Shown in pieces: positions 18,766 through 27,525 of a stretch of 64,000 nt of DNA (its first letter is position 1; every line of letters begins with the position of its first letter). Origin of the DNA: an uncultured Arachnia sp. GTDB taxonomy: Bacteria > Actinomycetota > Actinomycetes > Propionibacteriales > Propionibacteriaceae. The stretch lies in contig CANLSH010000003.1 in the NCBI GenBank assembly GCA_947493705.1, positions 183,418 to 247,417 of the forward strand. The letters run 5' to 3'. The position numbers and the translations under genes are program-made. The notes below the pieces were generated by a model. That model searched no databases and was not told the DNA's origin. It saw only the letters and a program-made list of their open reading frames with translations.

Positions 18766-20289
18766 TCAGATTTCGGCGCCGAGGTTGCCCGACAGGTTGG
18801 CGTGGAACCCCTTGGTCTGGCTGTTGAGTCCCACGATGCTGACCTTCTTGCCCATGCGCTCGTACTTGTAGGTCACAGAGTCGAGTGCCGCCACGGTGGA
18901 GGCGTCCCAGATGTTGGAGTTCGACAGGTCGATGATGATGTCCTTGGGGTCATCCGGGTACTCGAACTGCGTCGTCAGGTCGTTGCTGGAGGCGAAGAAC
19001 AGTTCGCCCCTGACCGCATAGTGGGCAATTGCTCCCCTTCCCTCACCGTGAAGGGTCCGCTCCACCGTCACGAAGTGCGCCACCCGGCGCACGAAGAGGA
19101 CGGAGGCGGCGAGTACGCCCAGTACGACGCCGATGGCGAGGTTGTCAGTGATCACGACGGCGATCACGGTGACCGCCATGACGGTGGTCTCACTGATGGG
19201 CATCCGACGCAGGGTGGCGGGCTGGATGCTGTGCCAGTCGAACGTGCCCACTGACACCATGATCATCACTGCCACGAGTGCGGCCATGGGGATGAGTCCC
19301 ACCAGATCCCCGAGACCGACGACAAGAATCAACAGGAAGACGCCAGCCAGGAACGTGGAGATCCGGGTGCGGGCACCAGAAGCCTTCACATTGATCATTG
19401 TCTGACCGATCATGGCGCAGCCTCCCATGCCACCGAACAGGCCGGACAACATGTTGGCGACGCCCTGGCCCCAGGCCTCGCGGGTCTTGCGGGAGTGGGT
19501 GTCGGTCACTTCGTCAACGAGTTTCGCAGTCATGAGAGATTCGAGCAGTCCCACCAGAGCCATGCCCAGCGCGTATGGGGCAATGATCTGGAACGTCTCC
19601 CATGTGAATGGCACGTTGGGGATGAGCAGTTCCGGAAGGCTGGTGGGCAGCTCACCCTCATCTCCCACGGTGGGAACGTTGAGTGCCAGAACAACAACGG
19701 CCACGGTGGTCAGGACGATGGAGACCAGGGGTGCGGGGACCACAGCTGTGAGCTTCGGCATCAACCACATGATGAGCAGACCTGCCCCCACCAAGGGGTA
19801 GACGAGCCAGGGAACACCGATGAGGTGGGGGAGTTGAGCGGAGAAGATCAGGATGGCCAGAGCGTTGACGAAGCCGATCATCACGCTGCGAGGGATGAAG
19901 CGCATCATCTTTGCCACCCCGAGGACGGCAAGAACTATCTGGAAAATGCCGGCGAGAATCACCGTCGCAATGAAGTAATCCACTCCGTAGTCCCGCGCCA
20001 CGGGCGCTATGACCAGTGCGACGGCGCCGGTAGCGGCGGTGATCATGGCCGGGCGTCCGCCCAGGAAGGCGATGGACACAGCCATCACGAACGAGGAGAA
20101 CAACCCGTAGCGGGGATCCACTCCGGCGATGATGGAGAAGGAGATTGCTTCCGGGATCAGCGCCATGGCCACCACGAGCCCGGCGAGTATCTCGCGGACA
20201 AGGATGCGGGGCGTGCGCAGCGCGGTGAGCACGGAAGGATCAGGCGCATAGCGAGACTTCTCGCTCGAGGCGAGGCGAACTGCTGTCAA
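18766..20289 (-). CDS. SulP (SLC26) family anion transporter with STAS domain
   Basis: A 507-residue inorganic anion transporter. Residues about 30-400 carry about 11-12 membrane segments with the signature PEAISFSIIAGVDPRYGLF-like opening (AMALIPEAISFSIIAGVDPR), FGGMGGCAMIGQTMINVKASG, and VGLIPMAALVAVMIM. A C-terminal STAS domain follows (IIIDLSNSNIWDASTVAALDSV, about 452-473). The family carries sulfate, bicarbonate or dicarboxylates; this subtype with a short STAS domain is often annotated as sulfate permease, and the substrate is unproven. The start is TTG at 20289 with AGGAG eight bases before it. Confidence 0.88.
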   Translation of the reverse strand: MTAVRLASSEKSRYAPDPSVLTALRTPRILVREILAGLVVAMALIPEAISFSIIAGVDPRYGLFSSFVMAVSIAFLGGRPAMITAATGAVALVIAPVARDYGVDYFIATVILAGIFQIVLAVLGVAKMMRFIPRSVMIGFVNALAILIFSAQLPHLIGVPWLVYPLVGAGLLIMWLMPKLTAVVPAPLVSIVLTTVAVVVLALNVPTVGDEGELPTSLPELLIPNVPFTWETFQIIAPYALGMALVGLLESLMTAKLVDEVTDTHSRKTREAWGQGVANMLSGLFGGMGGCAMIGQTMINVKASGARTRISTFLAGVFLLILVVGLGDLVGLIPMAALVAVMIMVSVGTFDWHSIQPATLRRMPISETTVMAVTVIAVVITDNLAIGVVLGVLAASVLFVRRVAHFVTVERTLHGEGRGAIAHYAVRGELFFASSNDLTTQFEYPDDPKDIIIDLSNSNIWDASTVAALDSVTYKYERMGKKVSIVGLNSQTKGFHANLSGNLGAEI

Positions 20290-20581
20290 GGGGTGTCTCC
20301 TGGGCTTGTCCGGGAAAACCGGGTGGGGCGCTCACAGCGCTGGATCCACGGGTGAGAGTGAAGCGTAACGGGCCGAAAATGTGAACAGGCCGTCGTAGAC
20401 GATACACAATGAAAGCTGGCTGCAACGAATGTCCACCGCACAATGCACACGTCGCCCCGGATGCGCTCGCGTCGCCATCGTGGTGCAACGGAACTGATTC
20501 CTCCGAGCACTACCATCAAATCAACGGGGCAATCCGCATGGGCGGGGCTTCGTCGAACAGAATTGAGGTGGCGGTCACAAG

Positions 20582-21514
20582 ATGCACAATCATTCTCCGT
20601 CGCAGGGTCTGGAGGACTTCGCAGAGGCAGCTCGCACGCATCGAAAGCGGCTGGCCATCGCGCTTGGCATCACGGTGACGATCCTCCTCGCGGAGGTGGT
20701 GGGCGCCATCTGGACCGGCTCTCTCGCACTGCTGGTGGATGCGGGCCACATGTTGACCGATGCGGGAGGCCTCGCCATGGCCCTGTTCGCCTCCTATTTG
20801 AGCGCGAGGGCTACCACGGACCGCCGCACCTGGGGGTTCCGGCGCGCGGAGGTACTCGCGGCAGCCGCCCAGGCGGCTGTGCTGTTGGGCGTGGGGCTCT
20901 TCGTCATCGTCGAGGGCATCAAGAGATTGTCGGAGCCTCCCACAATCCCCTCGACGGAGCTCCTGATCTTCGGCATTATCGGACTCGTCGGCAACATCGC
21001 CTCCCTGATGGTGCTTGCCTCCAGCCGAAGCGCCAACTTCAATCTTCGTGCCGCGTTCCTGGAAGTGGTCAACGACGCGCTGGGATCCGTGGCGGTCATC
21101 ATCGCCGCCATCGTCATCGCCATCACGGGGTGGGGTGGAGCGGATTCAGTGGCTGGGCTGCTGATTGGCCTGCTCATCATTCCCCGAGCCGTGAAGCTGC
21201 TCATCGAGACCACCAACGTCCTGCTGGAGGCAACGCCCCAGGGGTTGAACCTGGCGGACGTGAGGCGTCACATGCTGGGTCTGCCGGAGGTGCTGGAGGT
21301 ACATGACCTGCACGCCACCCAGATCGCCACAGGGCTGCCCGTGCTCACCGCACATGTGGTGGTGACCGCCGAGTCCTTCAGCGATGGCTCCCTACCGGAA
21401 CTGCTGGACCGCATGCAGGACTGTGTGGCCGGTCATTTCGACGTCAGCGTCGAGCACTCCACATTCCAGTTCGAGCCGCCCGAACGAAGCCGCCACGAGA
21501 GCCGCACGCATTAG
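20582..21514 (+). CDS. Cation diffusion facilitator family transporter
   Basis: A 310-residue CDF metal exporter with six membrane helices (about 22-200) and a C-terminal cytoplasmic ferredoxin-like domain (about 205-295). The first metal-binding half is HMLTDAGG (H-x-x-x-D). In the second half the usual H-x-x-x-D is replaced by FLEVVNDALGS, giving Glu and Asp; this variant recurs in actinobacterial CDFs and may alter metal choice from Zn/Cd. The short His-containing N-terminus (MHNHSP) may bind metal. GAGGTGG precedes the ATG. Confidence 0.88.
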   Translation: MHNHSPSQGLEDFAEAARTHRKRLAIALGITVTILLAEVVGAIWTGSLALLVDAGHMLTDAGGLAMALFASYLSARATTDRRTWGFRRAEVLAAAAQAAVLLGVGLFVIVEGIKRLSEPPTIPSTELLIFGIIGLVGNIASLMVLASSRSANFNLRAAFLEVVNDALGSVAVIIAAIVIAITGWGGADSVAGLLIGLLIIPRAVKLLIETTNVLLEATPQGLNLADVRRHMLGLPEVLEVHDLHATQIATGLPVLTAHVVVTAESFSDGSLPELLDRMQDCVAGHFDVSVEHSTFQFEPPERSRHESRTH

Positions 21515-21601
21515 AGCCCGCGCGGATAGGGAGCCGCCTGACCCATGTCGCCTTACACAAGCTCCCGGTGCTCATTGCTTCACGCGCCGAAGGTTGGTAT
21601 T

Positions 21602-22918
21602 TCAATCGCTCTCCTCGGCGCGCGCGAGATCTGAGCGTCGCAGTTCCAGGTGGGCCTCCACCTGACGAAGGTCATGGGGGTTCGGTTTGCTGGCTCGGAG
21701 ATCCTCCATCAGTGTCTCCACATTGCGCCGAACTCGGGCGTCCACGCCGTCGTGGATGGAGGCAGCCTTGATGCGAGTCCCGAGATCGATCAGCGCGGTG
21801 AGCACCATCACATGGTCGAGGGCGTAGGGACGGATCTGATCAAATGGCATGTCCACGATCTCGTCGAGACCGACGGTGCCGTAATGAATACGCGCCGTAT
21901 CGTCGCTCAGCATGGTATTTCCGGGTGCGGGACGCGAGACCGCCATCGTGATGCCACACGCCACCTCTTCGATGGAGTTCACTGCCGTGTAGGGATCATT
22001 GGTGCCGGGGGACAGCGCCCGGACCGCCAATTCGAGCACCTGTTGTTCGGCGTAGCGAGTGTCCTGCCAGGCTGAGCGTGAATTGCCGACCCGGAAGTTG
22101 CGACGCACCGCACCTCCGATGTCGTCAGCCTTCGATTCCGGCCACACCCGCACCAGCGGCTCATGCGGCAGCACATGATCCCCGACGCGGGGAAGGACTT
22201 CCACCACAGCATCGTTGGATGCCGCGACCGAGCACAGCCCCGAGAAGTCGATGCTCGTGATGAAGCCAACCGACTCACTGTTGACGAGCCCCCCGCCGAT
22301 CTGCAGCGCCTCAGTGTGCACGATGTTCTCCGGCACTTCAGCAGGATGCATCCGGTCCACCACTGACCGGAAGTTCTCGCGTACACCGTGTGCGAGGGTC
22401 TCCACCCGCACGGATGTGGCAATGTGATGGATGAACCAGACGAGCACCACTGCGTTCGCAACCGCCATGAGGATTGCGAGATTGACGGCCAGGTGTGGAA
22501 CGAAGGACGGTAGTCCATTCTGCTCATCCGCCGACCGAATGGTTCGCAGCACCATCAGCGCATACACGAAGGTGGCCACGAATATTCCCAGTACCGCTTG
22601 ATTTCCGCGGTCGGACATGAAGTTACCCACCAGCCGGGGCCCGTACGTGGCGCTGGCAGTGACAACCACGGAGATGGTGATGGAGAAGGCCGTGGCGGCA
22701 ACGGCAAGCATCGAGGTACCAATGGCACTCAGCATGGAGCGGGAACCATCAATACCGACACGGTAGACCCATGCGGTCCACGGTGAGCTGAAATCCTCGG
22801 ACAGCCTGCTATCCAGGGCCACCATGCCTTGCGCCAAGATGACCGCCGTCACGAGACAGATCAGGGGGACGAACCAGAATGATCCGCGGGCCCGCTGCCA
22901 CCAGTCCATTATTTTCAT
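21602..22918 (-). CDS. DUF2254 domain-containing membrane protein
   Basis: A 438-residue protein of the DUF2254 family, recognised by SITISVVVTASATYGPRLVGNF-like wording (TISVVVTASATYGPRLVGNF), MSDRGNQAVLGIFVATFVYAL, and ALSPGTNDPYTAVNSIEEV in the soluble part. Four hydrophobic segments occupy about residues 12-190, followed by a cytoplasmic domain. Function is unknown. Its ATG overlaps the stop of the upstream channel-like gene by four bases, placing it third in a tightly coupled YetF / channel / DUF2254 operon. Confidence 0.85.
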   Translation of the reverse strand: MKIMDWWQRARGSFWFVPLICLVTAVILAQGMVALDSRLSEDFSSPWTAWVYRVGIDGSRSMLSAIGTSMLAVAATAFSITISVVVTASATYGPRLVGNFMSDRGNQAVLGIFVATFVYALMVLRTIRSADEQNGLPSFVPHLAVNLAILMAVANAVVLVWFIHHIATSVRVETLAHGVRENFRSVVDRMHPAEVPENIVHTEALQIGGGLVNSESVGFITSIDFSGLCSVAASNDAVVEVLPRVGDHVLPHEPLVRVWPESKADDIGGAVRRNFRVGNSRSAWQDTRYAEQQVLELAVRALSPGTNDPYTAVNSIEEVACGITMAVSRPAPGNTMLSDDTARIHYGTVGLDEIVDMPFDQIRPYALDHVMVLTALIDLGTRIKAASIHDGVDARVRRNVETLMEDLRASKPNPHDLRQVEAHLELRRSDLARAEESD

Positions 22919-23727
22919 GGCATCACAGTAGGGCTCCGGGAGCTATCGGGACGAAGTGGGCGGTTTTCCGTCCCTGTCGGGCTCGCGGCCGGGGGCTGTT
23001 CGACAGGTGCGGTGACCGTAGCTTCGCCGCGAAGGAAAAAGGCACCGAGGGTGCCCGCCAGCGTGGCGAAGACCGCGACGGAGTACACGGCCAGAACCAC
23101 GTGGAGAATCTTGGCCAAGCCCGTCTGGACAGAGAAACCACTGCCGGTGATGGTTGCCAGCGCGCTCTCGTAGAACGCCGTGCTGTAGGAATCCTCAGGG
23201 GTCAGGGCATACAGCAGCTGGCTGGAGGCGAGGATGACCACCAGCGTCACCGCAGCGAGAGTGCCCAAGCGGTTGGACAGAAGGCGGCCGGCGGAGCGGG
23301 AGCCGCGCACACCGGCCGAGAGAATGCCGCCGAACCTGGCCAGACGACTCATACGCAGGAAGCGCAGGAGCCGCAAACTCTGGAGTGCCCGGAAGAACCG
23401 GAGGAAGGGCACGAGCAGGAAGATGATCTGCCACCAGTTGCGTTTCCAGAACCGTTTCTGGAAACGCGCGACGTAGGCGCGCAGCAGGAACTCGCTGACG
23501 AAGATGGCCCAGAACACCCAGCCGGTGATGCTGAGCGCCAGAGCCCATTCGGGATCACTGACCAACAATTGGCCGAGCACCACGAACAGGAAGATCAGCC
23601 CGAGATATCCCATGGGACGATCGAGCCGTGCCGCGAGTGCCTCCGCGGTGTGAAGCCGCCATTCTCCCCCCGACGGCTCGGCCTGCATTTCGCCGTCCAC
23701 CGGCGCCGCCGTCTGCTCCAATATCAC
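22915..23727 (-). CDS. Ion-channel-like protein with non-canonical pore motif
   Basis: A 270-residue protein with the six-segment voltage-gated-channel outline: an Arg-rich S4-like region (FLRFFRALQSLRLLRFLRMS, about 130-150), then a pore-like stretch ESALATITGSGFSVQTGLAK (about 190-210) and a final helix. The K+ filter T-V-G-Y/F-G-D is replaced by TITGSGFS, so selectivity for K+ is doubtful. An N-terminal cytoplasmic tail of about 30 residues is rich in Glu. It overlaps both neighbours by four bases and is clearly co-translated with them. Confidence 0.75.
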   Translation of the reverse strand: MILEQTAAPVDGEMQAEPSGGEWRLHTAEALAARLDRPMGYLGLIFLFVVLGQLLVSDPEWALALSITGWVFWAIFVSEFLLRAYVARFQKRFWKRNWWQIIFLLVPFLRFFRALQSLRLLRFLRMSRLARFGGILSAGVRGSRSAGRLLSNRLGTLAAVTLVVILASSQLLYALTPEDSYSTAFYESALATITGSGFSVQTGLAKILHVVLAVYSVAVFATLAGTLGAFFLRGEATVTAPVEQPPAASPTGTENRPLRPDSSRSPTVMP

Positions 23728-24242
23728 GCCGCCGACACTCCCTTGACCTCCTCCATGGCCGAGCCATTGCCGTACTGGGAACGGGGGATCACGCTGAGAG
23801 AGCCATTGGTCTCCAACACGACGGCAGCCACCTCAGAGAAGTCGCCGATGCCTTGGGTTCGCACGGCCTGACGAACCTCGGCTTCGGACAGCCGGTTGCG
23901 ACGCATCGCATCCTGTTGCAGCTCGCCCCCCTGCAGCAGAACAGCTGGTCGTGACGTGAAGATGGATCGCGCCCAGGGAAGATGCGTCGAGATCCACGCC
24001 ATCAGGAACTGCAGCCCCGCCAGCAGCGCCAGTGCCATGACGCCTTCTGACCACGACGTGTCCGCGCTGAGAAGCACGGTGGCCAGCGTCGACCCGAGGG
24101 AGACCGTCACCACGAAGTCGAAAGCATTGAGCTGGCTGAGGGTGCGCTTACCCGAGACGCGCAGCACTGCCACGAGGGCAATGTAGGCGGCTGAACCCAC
24201 GAGCAGGATGCGCAACAGATCAGAGAATGAGTCAAACCACAT
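23724..24242 (-). CDS. DUF421 / YetF family membrane protein
   Basis: A 172-residue protein with three N-terminal hydrophobic segments (about 8-85) and a small cytoplasmic domain. Family markers are VLRVSGKRTLSQLNAFDFVVTV (about 25-46), GGELQQDAMRRNRLSEAEV and the terminal VLETNGSLSVIPRSQYG. YetF/YrbG-like proteins have been linked to spore membrane and phosphatidylserine phenotypes in Bacillus, but the biochemical role is unknown. It heads the coupled three-gene operon; ATG 24242 follows AAGGAC. Confidence 0.87.
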   Translation of the reverse strand: MWFDSFSDLLRILLVGSAAYIALVAVLRVSGKRTLSQLNAFDFVVTVSLGSTLATVLLSADTSWSEGVMALALLAGLQFLMAWISTHLPWARSIFTSRPAVLLQGGELQQDAMRRNRLSEAEVRQAVRTQGIGDFSEVAAVVLETNGSLSVIPRSQYGNGSAMEEVKGVSAA

Positions 24243-24550
24243 GATGGGGTCCTTGTGCAGTTGGAGGGACGGGCAGGAGCGATGGAACGGGGCTGATGAG
24301 AATCGCAGCGTTGTGGGTCACGCTACGACCCGCGGTGCGAGCGGGTCGAAGACGCGTCGGGTTTGATCAGCACACAGCGCCGACCCGAGTTTCGTGTTCA
24401 CGGCAACGCTCCTTGAATGTTTGATCGTGCCAGGTGAGCTGGCTGGCATTTACAGTAGCCAAGTCCGTGAGCAGGACGAGGTATTCCGTGTGCCAGCGCC
24501 GCTGTGATCACATGGACGATACGGCAGCAGCCAGTTCAGGAGCACTACAG
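24243..24550. promoter_or_regulatory. Divergent control region with repeated CGACCCG motif
   Basis: This 308-base divergent region separates the YetF operon from a K+ channel gene. It contains a hairpin with arms CGACCCGC (24326-24333) and GCGGGTCG (24341-24348), and a third CGACCCG copy at 24381-24387, so a shared regulator could act on both sides. No other gene is seen. A palindrome TGTGATCACA at 24503-24512 lies just before the right-hand gene. Confidence 0.4.
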
Positions 24551-25441
24551 GTGACATGGGTATTGACAATCAGTGGCGTGATCCTCATTCTGGTCGGTCT
24601 GTGGGACATGTTCCACAGCCTGTTGCATCCACGGGGCCGGGGCACGCTGAGTCATGCGGTTCTGCAGGGAGTGTGGGCATTGTCCCGGTCCCTCAAACAT
24701 CGCTTCGGCTCCGCGGCCGGGCCAGCGGGCATGGTGGTGGTGACGATTCTGTGGGTGCTTCTCCAGGTGGTGGGGTGGGCGCTGATCTACCTGCCTCAGG
24801 TACCGAGCGGTTTCAGCTACGGACCGGGAGTGGATCCCGCTCGCTACCCGGATGTAATGCAGGCGCTCGTTGTTTCTGCGGTCACCCTGAGCACGCTTGG
24901 TTTCGGTGATGTGGTTCCCATTCAACCAACGCTCCGCATGCTTGCCCCCGTGCAGGCCCTGACCGGATTTGCCCTGCTTACCGGCGCCCTGTCCTGGTTC
25001 ACCCAGGCCTTCCCTCCGTTGTCCCGCCGTCGCGCACTGGCCATGGACATTGACGGCCTCGCGGAAGCTGAATACTGCAGTGTCATCGACGATCTGGAGC
25101 CGATCACTGTTGCTCAGACTCTCGCGACGCTGTCCAGCGAGGTATCCAAATCTGTGGTGGATCTGGTGCAACACTCGGAGTCCTACTACTTCCTGGAAGT
25201 GAATCCGCAGACATCGCTCGCCAACCAGGTGGGGTATTTGCTCAGGGTGCGTGAGGTTTCGGCCGCATCCGCCAATGCCAGTGTTCGTGTGGCGTCTGAG
25301 CGTCTGGGGAGTGCGCTGGAGGCATTGTCCACAGAGCTCTCACAACAGTTCCTGTCCTTGGAGGGCTCGACCGAGAAGGTTTTCCGCGCATACGCGCTGG
25401 ATCATGGGTATCACCGGAACTCGGACACCGCCGGGGTGTGA
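24551..25441 (+). CDS. Two-segment potassium channel protein
   Basis: The 296-residue protein has a short hydrophobic start, a second segment (about 60-82), a pore helix and filter VTLSTLGFGDVVPI (about 111-124), and an inner helix ending near 160. A cytoplasmic domain of about 130 residues follows that I cannot assign. TLGFGD is a K+-selective variant. I chose GTG 24551 because AGGAG stands eight bases before it; the upstream ATG at 24512 and the longer frame lack one. The DUF4031 gene begins 45 bases downstream. Confidence 0.82.
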   Translation: MTWVLTISGVILILVGLWDMFHSLLHPRGRGTLSHAVLQGVWALSRSLKHRFGSAAGPAGMVVVTILWVLLQVVGWALIYLPQVPSGFSYGPGVDPARYPDVMQALVVSAVTLSTLGFGDVVPIQPTLRMLAPVQALTGFALLTGALSWFTQAFPPLSRRRALAMDIDGLAEAEYCSVIDDLEPITVAQTLATLSSEVSKSVVDLVQHSESYYFLEVNPQTSLANQVGYLLRVREVSAASANASVRVASERLGSALEALSTELSQQFLSLEGSTEKVFRAYALDHGYHRNSDTAGV

Positions 25442-25485
25442 TGGAGGCATGCTGCCTCAAGGCCGACGTGCGGCATCATGGGCGC

Positions 25486-25761
25486 ATGGCCATCCTGATC
25501 GACCCGCCCGTGTGGCCGGCTCACGGCACGCTGTTCTCGCATCTGGTCTCCGACGAGTCCTACGCCGAACTCCACGCCTTCGCCGCGGCCGCAGGGATCT
25601 CGGAGCGAGCCTTCGATCTGGACCACTACGACGTGCCGATGCACCTGCATGCACACCTCGTCGCCCTGGGAGCAGTCCCGGTGCGATCCTCCGAGCTGGT
25701 GCGTCGCCTGATTGCCAGCGGACTGCGGCGGCGCAAGCACCTTGAGCCGCGCTCGGGGTAG
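25486..25761 (+). CDS. DUF4031 domain-containing protein
   Basis: A 91-residue single-domain protein matching DUF4031: it opens ILIDPPVWPAHGTLFSHLVS, continues ELHAFAAAAGISERAFDLDHYDVP and ends with LVRRLIASGLRRRKH. The family is common in actinobacteria and has no known function; the conserved His and Asp residues (WPAHG, FDLDHYD) suggest metal or nucleotide binding. The ATG at 25486 fits the family start; an in-frame ATG at 25438 lies within the preceding channel gene. Confidence 0.82.
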   Translation: MAILIDPPVWPAHGTLFSHLVSDESYAELHAFAAAAGISERAFDLDHYDVPMHLHAHLVALGAVPVRSSELVRRLIASGLRRRKHLEPRSG

Positions 25762-25777
25762 GTGCGCCAGCTCGCCG

Positions 25778-26104
25778 TCAGACAAGGTTCACGAGTGCCA
25801 CGAAGGTGGTGGTGCCAGCGCCGACGCTCAGCAGCGTTCTCCGTCCCAAAGTGAGGTGGACCACAACGGTCACAGCGGCCGCAGCGGTTGCCTCCCACAA
25901 GTACAAAGTCGCCCCGAACGCCGATGACCGAAAGGTGGCAGCCGCGAGGATCAGCAGCAGTCCAGCCGGCATCCATGAGGCCATGTGGCGTACGAAGCGC
26001 GATTCACGCAGGGGGCGCAGCAGTAGGAAGGGGATGACCCTGAGCGCGACTGTGATCGCCCCTGCGATCACGAGTGCCCCGATGATGTAGGCGGTCTCAG
26101 GCAT
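25778..26104 (-). CDS. azlD: AzlD family branched-chain amino acid exporter small subunit
   Basis: A 108-residue protein with four hydrophobic segments and the AzlD pattern (VIAGAITVALRVIPFLLLRPL; MPAGLLLILAAATF). AzlD pairs with AzlC to export branched-chain amino acids such as isoleucine and valine. Its start overlaps the end of azlC by eight bases. Confidence 0.87.
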   Translation of the reverse strand: MPETAYIIGALVIAGAITVALRVIPFLLLRPLRESRFVRHMASWMPAGLLLILAAATFRSSAFGATLYLWEATAAAAVTVVVHLTLGRRTLLSVGAGTTTFVALVNLV

Positions 26105-26798
26105 TCCGGCCTTTCCAGGTCTGCGCCATGTGGCGGATCACGAGTCCTGCTACGAACACCAGGAGTCCCACCGGCAGGGCCTCATCGGGGACAACGATGA
26201 CGGCAAGGGTGAATCCGGCCGCGGCGATCAGCACCGGGAGCAGTTGCGAGCGGGAACGGAACGCATCGAGCGTAAGCGTGATGAACAGGGCACACAGGGC
26301 GAAGCCGAGTCCTTCGATGGGTGCGTCGATGAGAGAGGCGATGAGAACGCCAAGGAGCCCTCCCACGACCCAGTACAGCTGCAGCGCCACCTGCATGGAC
26401 ACCAGACGCCAGGATGTCCATCCCGTCGTGCGGGCATTCGTGATGGCCCATGCCTCGTCGATCAGCGCGTACACCGAATAGGCCTTTGCCACCGGATGTC
26501 GCACGACCTCCAGGGGAAAGGAGAACGCGTAGAACACGTGGCGAAAGTTCACGAGGAATGTGGTCAGGGCAATGGTCGCCAGGGGCGTTGTGGCGGCGAG
26601 CAACCCCACCAACAACAACTCCATGGAACCCGCGAACACGGCGATCGACAACGCCGGAGCGAGCCACCACGACAGGCCTGAGTTGACAACAAGCAGCCCA
26701 AAGGCCACTCCCAGAGGAAACAGCCCCAGTCCGGCCGCGGATGACTCCTTCAACCCAATACGGATCTCCGCACGACGCCTGGGCGCCACTGGCCCCAT
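26097..26798 (-). CDS. azlC: AzlC family branched-chain amino acid exporter large subunit
   Basis: A 233-residue membrane protein with about seven to eight hydrophobic segments and the AzlC motifs GLFPLGVAFGLLV, FAGSMELLLVGLL and FLVNFRHVFYAFSFPL. AzlC is the large subunit of the AzlCD exporter; azlD follows with an eight-base overlap. I placed the start at ATG 26798 (MGPVAPRRRAEI), six bases after AGGGAG. The open frame runs 78 codons further, but that part is antisense to trkA. An ATG at 26813 is a second option. Confidence 0.87.
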   Translation of the reverse strand: MGPVAPRRRAEIRIGLKESSAAGLGLFPLGVAFGLLVVNSGLSWWLAPALSIAVFAGSMELLLVGLLAATTPLATIALTTFLVNFRHVFYAFSFPLEVVRHPVAKAYSVYALIDEAWAITNARTTGWTSWRLVSMQVALQLYWVVGGLLGVLIASLIDAPIEGLGFALCALFITLTLDAFRSRSQLLPVLIAAAGFTLAVIVVPDEALPVGLLVFVAGLVIRHMAQTWKGRNA

Positions 26799-26853
26799 CA
26801 CAGACTCCCTCATGGACGGACATGCTCCCAGAGATGGTGAGGAGCGTGCCACC

Positions 26854-27525
26854 TCACTGGAGCGTGCTGAAATGCTCCACGTTCCTGGCCGTGCCCGACA
26901 CGATGATGAGATCCTCGGAGGAAACCATTGTGCCCGCAGTGGCATGTGTGAACTCGCTGCCCGCTCGTTTGACGCCGACGACGGTGACGCCGTAGCGCGT
27001 CCGAACAGCTGATTCGCCAAGAGAAATTCCACACATGCTCTTCGGCGGACGCGTCTTCACGATGGCGTAGCCGTCGTCGAACTCCATGTAATCAAGCATC
27101 CGACCACGCACGAGATGTGCCACCCGTTTGCCCATGTCGTGTTCCGGCCGAACCACGTGGTGGACGCCGAGCCGGGACAGAATACTTCCATGGGAAGCGG
27201 TGACAGCCTTGGCCCAAATGTTTGGCACGCCCAGGTCCAGGAGCACGGTTGCCGTCAGGATGCTGGACTCGAGATCTGTGCCAATCCCCACTACAGCCCG
27301 GTCAAATTCGTGCACTGAGAGCTGACGCATGGATTCGACATTGGTGGAGTCTGCCTCCACCACGTGAGTGAGGCGACCCGCCAGCGGCTGGACCACTCTG
27401 GAGTCCGTATCGATGCCGAGCACTTCCACCCCTTCGGTGACGAGTTCGAGAGCCAAAGATTTTCCGAATCGCCCCAGACCAATGACAACGACGGGGCCAT
27501 CAGTGGGCAATTTGTGTCTAGCCAA
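26854..27525 (-). CDS. TrkA/KtrA family potassium uptake regulatory subunit
   Basis: A 223-residue cytoplasmic RCK protein that gates a Trk/Ktr K+ channel. The RCK_N domain has the nucleotide-binding loop VVIGLGRFGKSLALEL (about 11-26) and the acidic VLGIDTDSRVV. The RCK_C domain starts near 140 (GISLGESAVRTRYGVTVVGV). The start is TTG at 27525, overlapping the end of the trkH gene (TTGGCTAG), with GGAAGG about 11 bases upstream; no ATG precedes the conserved region. Confidence 0.9.
   Translation of the reverse strand: MARHKLPTDGPVVVIGLGRFGKSLALELVTEGVEVLGIDTDSRVVQPLAGRLTHVVEADSTNVESMRQLSVHEFDRAVVGIGTDLESSILTATVLLDLGVPNIWAKAVTASHGSILSRLGVHHVVRPEHDMGKRVAHLVRGRMLDYMEFDDGYAIVKTRPPKSMCGISLGESAVRTRYGVTVVGVKRAGSEFTHATAGTMVSSEDLIIVSGTARNVEHFSTLQ

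Noticed and set aside
19495..20355. 286-codon plus-strand open frame
   Set aside because: Antisense to the SulP transporter and extremely Gly/His/Asp-rich, an artefact of reading membrane-protein codons backwards.
24503..24512. TGTGATCACA as a CRP/GlxR site
   Set aside because: CRP-type sites need six bases between the half-sites; here they abut, so it is only a short palindrome.
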